Assembly: GCF_030272615.1 (NCBI RefSeq)
Contig: NC_081411.1
Span: forward strand, 826,514,397 to 826,578,396
DNA from: Cryptomeria japonica
Lineage: Eukaryota > Streptophyta > Pinopsida > Cupressales > Cupressaceae
Reading direction: 5' to 3'
Length of the DNA: 64,000 nucleotides
Positions within the stretch are counted from its first letter, which is position 1. Every line of letters begins with the position of its first letter. A program made the position numbers and the translations under genes. Positions 24,632-34,133 of the stretch are shown one piece after another. The notes beneath the pieces are model-generated. The model searched no databases, was not told where the DNA came from, and saw only the letters and a list, made by a program, of their open reading frames with translations.

Positions 24632-27345
24632 TTACAATTGCCATTCATCCTCATCAAATTCAGTGCTTTCTTGATTCTCGTCTGTGGTTTCTTTACTCTG
24701 AGACTGAGTCTGCATATCTTCACCAAACAGCATCTCAATGCTACCAGTAGGTCCACTAGTCCCACTGGCACTTTGGTTTGAAGTGTTGCCCAAACCTCTT
24801 CTTTCACATTTGGACCTCCAGATTTTCAGTGCCCTATCGTAAGGAAAAGTGTGGACAACATACCTAGATGTATAGAGCCTCAAGCAATTTTCCAAATTTT
24901 TGTCTAGTTTGTTTCTTAGCTTTGATTTTAGGAACCCCAAAGAACTGAAAACTCTCTCATCTTCCACCGAACCCAATATCATGGTAAGACATAAAGAAGC
25001 AAGCTTCACATATTCTGGCATTGAATCACGCATGGATGCCTTCTCAGCTATATATTTCCAAACCCTTGTTACTAATCCCTCTTCGCAGGGGTTCTCCATT
25101 TTGGCATATTGTTGTTTCATAGTGTATGCAAAACGAGATGATTTTTCTTGAAGATGAGTTTTGTCTAATATTCCATTTATAGTTACTCCATTCAATTCTC
25201 TGGATGTGCAAAATTGTTTTATCAAAGTCAGTAGCTTAATTCAAAAATCAGATGCACTGTTGAGACTCCAATAATGAGGAAACACAATAGACATGGCTTC
25301 GAGTAGGTTGTTAAGAGGGAATCTACTTCTAATTTCTGAGGAAAGATCATATGCAATTTTCTTCACAGAAGTAGTTACAGTCTCAACAATCTTGTCGAAA
25401 TCTTCCTTTGTAACTCTTGCTAGTTTCTTCTTGGGGCACTGTCCTGGTTCCTCAGGGTCAACCATGGCATAGAAGTGCATTGGTATCTCAGCTCCCCATA
25501 CATTGGCACATACCTCCCCATCTGCACCGATTTGTAAAAAGTTATCAGGATTGTTCAAATCTGTGAGTGTCCGCCACTTAACAAATTTTTCATCAGATAG
25601 TGTTGGTTCACTTCGATAGAGATTGCTGAGGGTCATGCATGTCATCTTACGCAGCGTAGCATATTCTGCAATATACAGAGCTCTTTTTTGGGTAGCCTTC
25701 ATAATATTCCTCATTTCCTCTAGCATGGGCAGAAGAGCTACTAAAGTTAAGAGTGTCTCTAAATTATTTAACCTGCCAAGAAGTTCAGGAAATTTCGGTT
25801 GATTTGATTCATCGCGAGTTGTGTGAAATAGTCCAATCAAGGATGGATATTCTAAAAACACTCGATGCGCTGGACCATCCAAAGAGATCCATCTGGTATC
25901 ATTATCCTTGAGAGAAGCTTGTTCCCATCAGTTAATCCATCAGCAAAGTGTTGAAATTCCATAAATCGCTCGGGACTTCGATAGAAGTGTGAGTAGAGCT
26001 CTCTGATTAAAATTTCAATTTTTTTAACCGAAGCAAACTTGCTCACAATTCCAAAAGCTAGATTCATTCTGTGAGCCATGTAGTGAATTGCAGTAATGTA
26101 CGGTGCAAATGAAGTTTCAATCTTTATACAAAGACCATTCATGTGACCTTGCATTACTGAAGCTCCATTTGCTCCAACACAAACGAATTTTTTGGCTACC
26201 GTCATGTCATCCATACCTCCATATTCAATTAAACTTCTCTTTACTAGTTGAAATAAATTTTTCGTTGTCGCACTCTCCTTCATTTTAGCAACAGATAGTA
26301 GATGAGGTTGGCGGGTATGATTCTCTACAGTATAAACATGCATGCATACCCATGAAGTATTGTTTACTATCGTAACTTCGTCCAAAGAAAATGCAATGAA
26401 GTTTGACTCTCTTATTTTTTCCTGTACATCTTCTATTTCAACCTCAGCAAGACAACTTGCCCATTCCCATCCACTGTTTACTGACTAGTGTCTATTAGGA
26501 TAGTTAGGAACTTTTAAAAAGTGTAATAAACCACTAGTTGATGGGAAATCTATCATAGCATGCCCTCTGCTCAAAATATGAAAAACAACACTTAACTGAA
26601 CAACTTTTCCCAGTTGTTCTATTTGCATTGCTTTTCCAAAACCAGCTTCAATAGAACCTTTAACTTCAGCAGGCTTCATCTGTAATTTCTCATGAAAATA
26701 ATACTCTTCGGCATTCCTCACATGCTTACATTCATTCTTTGTTTCCCATTTTATCACTGATTTTTCAACCCCGTCTATCATTTGTTTTTCATAAACTTTA
26801 CCCATATGCTTTTCTATGGTGTCAAATTTTAGCTGCAACCTAATTTCCTTCTTATTTTTCCAAGTGCAAATCTTACACCTGCATTCTACTGGAGGCTTGC
26901 CTTCAATTGGATTCTCCACTGGTTCAATGAATGGATACTTCGATGCCCAATTAATTTGAAAATTCCTGACCGACATATCCCACTCCTGATCCTTTTTTGA
27001 TTATGGTTCACCATTTTTTGATATGGCTTTTCTTTTCCCCTTCCGTGCATTATCATCAATGGAATTATCACCCAAGTCGATTATATCATTCCGGCTAACT
27101 TGGGTATCTACCAGATAATCTTCATCAAGATCATCCTGATTTGAGATATCAGGTTCGCCGCCATCTTCAACATGCGTTGTAGGTGGCGAATTTTGTACTT
27201 GTACTTGTGATGATGTACCTTCTTGATTTTCACCAGTACCACAATCTTTTCCAATGCCAAAGTATGAAGACAACGTTCTGCTTTTTGTTGGCCTCTCCTG
27301 GCCTTCCCCACATTCAGGTTTCCTACCCCTCTTCCTATTCGACAT
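24632..27345 (-). pseudogene. hAT-family transposase, degenerate
   Basis: On the minus strand the ATG at 27345 (MSNRKRGRKPE) starts a frame of roughly 900 codons. It holds an N-terminal Ser/Asp-rich region with a basic stretch, a Cys/His segment (VECRCKICTW...EKHMGKV) like a BED-type finger, the RNase H-like core (IAFSLDEVTIVNNTSWVCMH) and a C-terminal hAT dimerisation block (SVEDERVFSSLGFLKSKLRN). Stops at 27001 (TAA), 26485 (TAG) and about 25238 (TGA) and a frameshift near 25880 disable it. Where the family usually has Asp in a GADGAS-type motif it reads GANGAS (codon 26167-26169), so the second catalytic Asp is probably lost. The coding strand runs from the right end inward. Confidence 0.85.
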
Positions 27346-28181
27346 CTCCAATGAAATAAAGGCTGCCAAAAACATATCAATTTGCTGAAGAAGCAATAAT
27401 AGACTATAATTTATAATATACCAGTTCAAAAATATGATCGCTCACCTTTAGGCTTTAGGTAACAGGTAGTCACCAATACAGTCAACAACAATGATTTTCC
27501 TTGGTTTGAAACTTCGCTATTGATCAGAATTCAGAGCCTAGAACCCACCAGATTGTGTTGAGATAGATCTGATCTTTGCATGTATTTATACCAATCCTTA
27601 TATGGCGAATTCCATGGGAATTTACCAGTACACAAATATTTGGCGAATCCCGTGTAATTATAACACGACTTATGTAATTTTCGAGGCAATTATAGGTCAT
27701 CCAAATATGACTTATGTAATTTTTGAGGTGATTATAGGTTGTCCAAATATGACTTATGTAATTTTCGAGGCGATTATAGGTCGTCCAAATAATAGGCGAA
27801 TAGCGAATACAATATAGTTGGCGAAAGTTGGGGTTACTGGAGACACGCGTCGGCAAGATGTCGGGCAAATTGGGTCCCCCCGGATAACAAATCTTCACAT
27901 GCTTATAGGCGAATTAAGGTCATCTATTAAGGCAACCTCGGAGAGTGTAGGCAAAATAATTAAATTTACCATGCGTCCACCATATATTGTATTGGCGAAA
28001 TCATCGCATAGAAACATTTAATTGCATAAAACATATGGCGATCGGGCCATGACATTGATGGAAATTGATAATGTTCTGGCAACATGGCCACCCCCATATG
28101 GTACAAAATATTCACCATTTCCATCAAGGCCGACGTGAAAAATTTGCCATTGGCGAATATTCGCCACTAAAGTAATCACTG
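27346..28181. repeat. Right subterminal region of the hAT
   Basis: ggcgaa/ggcgat motifs occur at about 27604, 27642, 27795, 27820, 27908, 27994, 28037 and 28152, mirroring the left end. A three-copy 42-bp tandem repeat (27667-27792) lies inside. The transposase promoter must be in its left part. Confidence 0.7.
27667..27792. repeat. Three-copy 42-bp tandem repeat
   Basis: Units start gacttatgtaatttt at 27667, 27709 and 27751 and end with rtccaaatat or similar. They lie among the subterminal motifs of the hAT right end. Confidence 0.92.
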
Positions 28182-28788
28182 ACTTGGAGGAGGTCTCTTT
28201 ATCCTTAGAGGAGACATGTGAGTCTTCAAATCTTGTTCTACATTCATCTCCACTAGATCTTGGATTGCCTTTTTCAATAGTGTGGATCAGTACACCTGAT
28301 TTGGAGGGGGCAACTTTCAGCATTGACATAGGGAGACTTGAGTAGTTTTTCAGAGACTCCATACATCTTGAGTTTTTTTACTATATATTCCCTTTATAAT
28401 TGAGGAGACTTCATTAATACATCTTTGGTTTTGTTTCCTCCAAAGGGGAGGAACAATGTTCGATGATCATGGAGCAGTTTCTTTATTCAGTTTCAAGCTT
28501 CTACCATTAGTGTATTTTCTACATTGAGGGGGTCTACTTCATCTCTCTTCTTCTCTTATGGGGGTTCCTCATATGGGGTTTTGTCCTTCTCATAATTATT
28601 TTTGAGATTTATTTTGTATAGTATCATCTCTCTTTTGGGTGGGAGTTTTTTGCCATGTGGTTTTCTCCCTTTCTCCGTTTGTGATAGATTGCATTTGTAC
28701 ATGTGTAGCTAACACGACCTCATAGCTGAGAACCATCTTGCACTGTTAACTTAAGTTTACATTCCCCTAAGTTGCACTTAAGGGGGGA
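28182..28788 (+). mobile_element. 3' internal part of element A
   Basis: Begins with the second acttggag copy (28182-28189) and continues the element A sequence, matching element B 48650-49190 (ctttatccttagaggagac, ctccactagatcttgga, ttcatctccactag). It ends in the polypurine tract at 28780-28788. No coding beyond the shared tail. Confidence 0.8.
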
Positions 28789-29226
28789 TGTTGGTGTAAA
28801 TTATATCTCATAATTACACTTTGCATAAGTTGTCTTAGGGTAGTGCATTTCATAGTCGTTTGGATATGAGACATTTAGGGAAGTGTGCACATAGGGATGA
28901 TGTATGTAGGAGAATTTCCACCTTTTGTGGTATTATCTTGTTGTTACATTCCACCTTCGGTGGGTGATCCACCTCTTGTGGATTATTTTATTATTTCTCC
29001 TACCTAACCTACCTACCCTTGTTTCTCTTTGAGCCACATGTCATGATTGTGTGCTCACCTATATTAGTATGACCTTGTCTTTATAAGCAGGCTCATCTTA
29101 CATTGTGTAATGATCCAGTTGATAGTATTTGCACCTTGATAAGAATAGGTTTTATTCTTATCAAATCTTTTGTCTCTCTCTTGTTCTATTTATTGTGCTC
29201 TAGATCCTAGCTATATTTGACAAATA
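28789..29226 (+). repeat. 3' LTR of element A
   Basis: Begins tgttggtgtaaattatatctc and ends in gacaaata, where the other copies have gacaaattcttaca, so the terminal few bases are deleted. The target duplication aatct follows at 29227-29231. Confidence 0.88.
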
Positions 29227-29231
29227 AATCT

Positions 29232-29749
29232 TTTGTCATTTATTTTCTTGATTGCCATTTGTTCTACCTACTTCTCAATGTGAGATGAGTGAGTTTTGAA
29301 AGATTCTAATAGAAGCTTCATTTGTTATGTAGTAGGAAAAGATCAATCATTTGTTACCTCATACAATCCTTCCTATAATATTCTAATGGCTTCATCTAAC
29401 AACTACACATTTAACATTGTTGTTGACAAATCTCTTTTCTTGCAGATGAATGAAATATGCCCCCTAGTTGCAACTTGTGGAGAGGAGATATATTGGACAA
29501 ATCGACTTGTCCATCATGTGTTGGCAGTTATAATAATAGAGGATTAATCACTAGTTGGAATTGCATTTTCTATGCCAATATCTCCTTGGACGGTAGAGGA
29601 AGATGTTGGGAAAGTGCAAAAAAATGATAACAATTGCAAAAAATAGATTTTTAAAACTGATAGATAAAACAAAATATAATTCATGATTAAATCAGCATAA
29701 ATTATTGATTATGATAAATATACACTATACAATTGAACTAACACATTAA
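29232..29749. other. Host sequence between elements A and F
   Basis: Continues the host sequence left at 9934. An 83-codon frame at 29296-29547 has no recognisable motif and no support as a gene. Confidence 0.35.
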
Positions 29750-31102
29750 TGTTGCATATTGCTACTGCTAGGATATGTTGTTGTCATTGATGTCAACATA
29801 TTCTTGTGTATGGTGATGCAAAGAGTTGTTTTGGTGTTCCAGTGTTTGTAGTGAATTGATTTGGCTGGTTTATCTGTTTGGTATGTTGAATCAACTAGAT
29901 ATACTTCATTACATATTGGTTTCATGATGCTAAGTGGTGGTTTTCTTGAGTTGCGGATTCTAGTATAAGATTTGGTTTTTCAGTGTTCAGTGTTCCAATG
30001 TTCTGGTGTTTGATCCGTTGTGCTCCAGAATGATTATATCTTGTGTTATGGATTTGGGAAAGTATTTGAGATGTTTGTGTATATCTTCAACTTAGATGGT
30101 TCATGATTTGGTCCTCTGCAAGTCCTCTTTCTTGTCTGAGTTGCTGCTATTGATTGTTCTTGAGTATTAGTGTGTTGATCGATGAAGATTTGATTAAGTG
30201 GTGCTGGTGCAACAATTGTGGATGATTCTAACATCCTTGTTGGTGTTTCCTAATCGTATCCTATTAGTTTTGGTGATCCACATTGATCATTGTGCACATT
30301 ATTGAAGATATTATGGGTTCAATGACATTCTTCACGTTATGCAACATTTTTGGTGGTGTAACATTTTTGCGGTTGACCTTGGCGATATTTCTTGCAGTGT
30401 TGTATGTTCGAGGAGTTGATTTGGGTCCATGCTGTGTTGTCATAAAATTGTATTGGTCAGATGGTTGATTGATTTATCGTGTGATGTAATTTTTTAATTA
30501 GGTGTTAAGGGTTGAGCCAACCTTGTAGTCAAGGTTGATGATTGTATAAATAGGTGCTATATTCATATAATACAGGCATAGGTGTTGTGTTTGCATTATC
30601 AGGGAGTGGTGTATGTGTGAACAAGTGAATTTATCCTTTGGTGTGAAGTGTAGAGTAGAGTGTGTTGCAGGGAAAACAATTGTGCTGAATCGGAATTGTC
30701 ATCAGGCATTTGGAGATGTTATTCTTGTAGTTCATCTTAACCGAATTGTAGTCCAAATATTATTGTAAGGTAGTGAGCCTTCCCTAAGGGTTGTAGCATT
30801 TTGGGTCATCATATTTTGAGCAATGAGCTCTAGGTAGTGTGCCTAAATGCATGTGCATTCCCCATTGTAATATTTACACATACTACTACAGGGTATAATC
30901 TTATTGTGGGTAGGTTCCGACCATTGTTTTCCCTTAACTAGGTTATCCACCTCAAAAATCTTGGTGTTATGTGTGTTGTTATTATTGTGTTTATCTTTAT
31001 TCTTGTTGTAGTTGATCAGATCTAAGATTGTGCTTAATTTTTCTAATCCGGTGAAAACTTATTCACGCCCCCTCTCAATTTCCTTCATTATTGTTGCCAA
31101 CA
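29750..31102 (+). repeat. 5' LTR of element F
   Basis: TGTTG...CAACA termini. The 3' part recurs at 40360-40921 (gtgatgtaatttt, taattaggtgttaagggttgag, ccttcattattgttgccaac). Confidence 0.85.
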
Positions 31103-31104
31103 AT

Positions 31105-31116
31105 TGGTATCAAAGC
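31105..31116 (+). other. Primer-binding site of element F
   Basis: TGGTATCAAAGC, one change from the usual Copia TGGTATCAGAGC, two bases after the LTR end. Confidence 0.8.
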
Positions 31117-31158
31117 TAGATCCTCCAAAAGTAGTTTGATTGCTTGAGGAGATCCAAG

Positions 31159-31731
31159 ATGGAAATCTATGTTTTCAAGAAAAAGAGTCCTAGATTTGAT
31201 GAAAAAAATTACATTGTATGGAAGGATCAAATGGATTGTCATTTGAAGTATCTTGGAGAAGATTATTGGAAGATTACAAAGAATGCCTATAATATTCCTC
31301 AGAATGGTCTAGTTACTGCAGTTGTGATCAAGGATGCAAAACATAACATAAGAGCTAAGGAAGCATTTCTGAGTGCCTTGATTAATTCAAAGATGACTAA
31401 TTTTATGGGTTTGCAGACTGCACATGAGATTTGAGAGAAGTTAGATACCTTGTATGAAGGAGATAAACATGTCAAAGTTGCTAAGTTGCAAATTTTGAAA
31501 GGAAAATATGATATGCTAAAGATGGGAGATAATGAGAACATATCAACCTTTATGGCTAAGGTGAATGAATATGTTATGAACATCAAATGTGCCAGTGGAA
31601 CTCTTGAGGAAGATGAGATTGTTGCTAAAGTGTTGAGATCCTTGCCTTCTTCTTACAAACCTAAAGTTGCTACTAAAGTGTTGATATCCTTTCCTTCTGC
31701 TTACAAACCTAAAGTTTCTACTATAGATGAG
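31159..31731 (+). pseudogene. Gag of element F, N-terminal part
   Basis: The ATG at 31159 opens MEIYVFKKKSPRFDEKNYIV, a Copia UBN2-type Gag start (FDEKNYIVWKDQM). One TGA at about 31432 interrupts it (AHEI*EKLDTLY). A short duplicated block, VLRSLPSSYKPKVATK / VLISFPSAYKPKVST, lies just before the break. Element E then inserts after STIDE, and the frame resumes at 39575. No signal or membrane segments. Confidence 0.82.
31727..31731. repeat. Target-site duplication of element E, left
   Basis: atgag, repeated at 39570-39574 directly after the 3' LTR. Confidence 0.92.
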
Positions 31732-32951
31732 TGTAGCGTCCTAAAATTGTGACACTTGCAATTTTGACCACATTTGGGTTTTCACGATGGCGACGCAACA
31801 CTGAACCTGAATGGAGACCCCGAAACTTGTCCACGACATCAAAAACTGCATTTTTCAGCACCTTGGCCTGATCCTCCTTGCACCCTGCTGCCCCTGGAGG
31901 TGGGACCATGGCGCCCAGTGCCCTGGTCCTTCAGGACTAGGGCACCCAGCGCCCTGGTCCCTGGCCCTATTTTTGGGCCTAGTCTCTTTTGGGTCTCGGG
32001 TCTTTATGTTTGCAAATTGGAAAATAATCTTCCCAGGTTGGCCTAAGGTCGGAAAAATCAGTCTTTTAACCCTAATTGACAAGTATATAAACTACATTTC
32101 CTCTCCCATTTTGGTAAGATGGAAAAAAGGTGGAAGCGATATTCAAACATTCAAACATTCAAGCATTCAAGCATTCCTTCAAGCAATTGATCATTCTAAG
32201 TCTCCATTCAAGGCTAAGTGTTGCATTCAAGACAAGGATTCAACCATTGAAGAGGAGATCACTTACAACATAAAACATACAACAACATTTACACCTTCGC
32301 ATGTAAGAATACAAACATTCTTACAACAAGGTATCAGTACTTTATTACATTACAATCATTTACATTTACAACATTCTCATTTCTTGGTTAATTCCAAAAC
32401 CGGGGTTTAACCTAAGGGCAAACCCCTAATCCCTAACCCCCCAATCGTCCTCTCTTTTCTGTGTGTAGGTTGCAGGTACGTGGCTGTAATTGAAGATCTG
32501 GAATCCTTGTGTAGAGACGAACAGATCCCCCTTCGTTTCGCAGATTTTTCAGAGGACCGTGTGCACGCCGGGCGCCATCGTCCCGTCAACTTTCTCTCAA
32601 ATTTACAGGACAGTGCCGTCTCAACATTTTACTACTAATTCTAGGTCCGTAGCTTCATCCTATATTCCTATCCCTGTTTATAAGCGAATCTTTCTCACTT
32701 TACATGCATTCCTAGCTCAATCCTTTTATCTACATTCTTTACAAAAGAGGGTAGCCTTGCTGTCACAACCCTTGAAACTCATTTAGAATCCAATCTTGCA
32801 TTGTGTGGGATTGGATCTTGTGGGTTTCAACCCCTCTTTTGAATGTAAAGTCTCCCCTAAGTGAAAACCGTCAACCCTAGTGACCTCCCTTCTCTCTCCT
32901 TGGAGTGGTGGGGGGAACACTTAGGGTTCGCTCACGATTTTCTGCTTTACA
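31732..32951 (+). repeat. 5' LTR of element E
   Basis: TGTAGCGTCC...CTTTACA. It contains two GC-rich palindromic cassettes (31902-31929 and 31934-31960), where the 3' LTR has three. A short-period array of attcaaac/attcaagc repeats lies near 32143-32180. Confidence 0.92.
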
Positions 32952-32954
32952 TTT

Positions 32955-32970
32955 TGGTGAAACCGACGTG
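32955..32970 (+). other. Primer-binding site of element E
   Basis: TGGTGAAACCGACGTG three bases after the LTR. It starts with the TGG expected opposite a tRNA CCA end. I cannot name the tRNA with confidence. Confidence 0.6.
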
Positions 32971-34133
32971 AACATCCTTTCTGATTATTCATGGTTAGAT
33001 CTGAAAAATTGGCTTCCTTTATTACATTTCCATGTTTGATCTTTTGCAAATTTTAGAGGTTAATTGCATGAAAACCCCAAAATTTTCTTTTTATTAATTA
33101 AGCTTGTGAAATGTCTAAATGTTAATGCTTGTTTTAGATCTACCCTTCTATTACAAATTATCAATCCATATTTGTGCTTTAATTCTAAAAATTAAGTGGT
33201 TAAGTGTCAAAACCCTAATTTTTAAAACCTTCTTGATTCAACCTTTGACTGATAATTTCACTGATCAAAACATCTCCAAATCAGCTGTAACTTTGAATTC
33301 CGCAACAAAATCATAATATCTTTCATCCCTGAAAATTTGGAAAAAAGTTGCGAGGACCGTGTGCACCCTGAGCGCCATCGTCCCCAACATTTTTTCCAAA
33401 ATTTTGGGATTTAGATCTTACTGTATTTTCGTGCTATAATCCAGAATTTTGGCTGATTTCATCAATTCTAACACTTTCAAAATTAAAGTCAAAGTTGGTC
33501 TAGTGATTGCTTGGATTAAGGCTTCTAATCATTCAAAAATTGTTGAAATTGAAATTTTGTGTCAAAATTGTGTTCTTACTGTCCTAAATCTGAAAAGTGT
33601 GTTGGCATTCATTCGAAATTTCAGTGCTTTATTCAAATTCTTGCAATTTGTGGCTTTTGAAATTAAGTGTTTAATTGCAACAACTTTGATTTCCACTTTC
33701 AAAATTGAATTTTGCGTGAAATTGAGTCAATTTTTAAATTTCAAAACTTGCATTGCTCTTAGTATTCCCTCTAAAATCATAAAATTCAAAATTTCAGTTT
33801 CCCTCTTTTTTTTCAAAATTCAAATTTTGCATTTTTTAACAATCTTGGTAGGGTTCAATTTTGAGATTGCTACTTTAATTTGGCCTATCTACACATCATA
33901 AAATCACTCAATTTTTTCAGATTAGCTTTAAAATCATCATAACTTTCATCCCTGAAAATTTCAAAAAACGTTGCGAGGACCGTGTGCACTCCGAGTGCCA
34001 CGGTCCCTGACATTTTTTCCGAAATTTTAGGAGATTGTCGTGATTGCATTTAACAGCTTAAATCTAGGAGATTGGCTGATTTTATTGAAATTTGCTACCT
34101 CTAAATTCAAAATTTTCTTTCTCTCTCTAGTGC
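32971..34133 (+). repeat. Leader of element E with repeated module
   Basis: AT-rich leader carrying two related modules (33317-33480 and 33940-34110). Each has tttcatccctgaaaattt, then gcgaggaccgtgtgcac, then acattttttccraaatttt. A third copy of the GC-rich core lies in the LTR at about 32555. No gene seen; the 150-codon frame at 33449-33901 is low-complexity. Confidence 0.7.

Larger units (their letters stand above)
14140..28181. mobile_element. 14-kb hAT DNA transposon with cargo genes
   Basis: The left end TAGGGATAACTTTAAG and the reverse complement of the right end, CAGTGATTACTTTAGTGG, form an imperfect terminal repeat (11 of the first 14 positions match). An 8-bp target duplication flanks it, which is the hAT length. 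GGCGAAT-type motifs crowd both ends. A degenerate hAT transposase lies at 24632-27345. Cargo comprises two convergent paralogues of an unknown family (15177-15752 and 16362-17063) and a large G-patch/coiled-coil gene (19297-23595). I see no LTR or other delimited insertion inside. An 853-bp relative with the same termini is inserted in element B. Confidence 0.85.
9940..29226 (+). mobile_element. Copia-type LTR retrotransposon A, split by a hAT element
   Basis: The 5' LTR is 9940-10374 and the 3' LTR is 28789-29226. The primer-binding site TGGTATCAGAGCC directly follows the 5' LTR, and a purine tract aagggggga directly precedes the 3' LTR. A 5-bp target duplication, aatct, lies at 9935-9939 and 29227-29231. 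The 3' LTR appears to have lost about 6 bp at its very end. The internal region holds Gag and a protease-like remnant but no pol domains. A 14-kb hAT insertion at 14140-28181 splits it. Without that insertion the element would be about 5.2 kb. Element B (44635-52636) is the same family. Confidence 0.88.

Noticed and set aside
27667-27792. Three evenly spaced 42-bp repeats considered as a CRISPR-like array
   Set aside because: Units are directly adjacent with no unique spacers, in plant DNA at a transposon end.
31774-32410. Plus-strand frames in the LTRs of element E (also 38389-39028)
   Set aside because: They occur in both LTRs, carry no domain and change frame between copies. LTR sequence explains them.
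33449-33901. 150-codon plus-strand frame in the leader of element E
   Set aside because: Low-complexity Phe/Ile/Lys text from AT-rich DNA with no motif, lying in an LTR-element leader.
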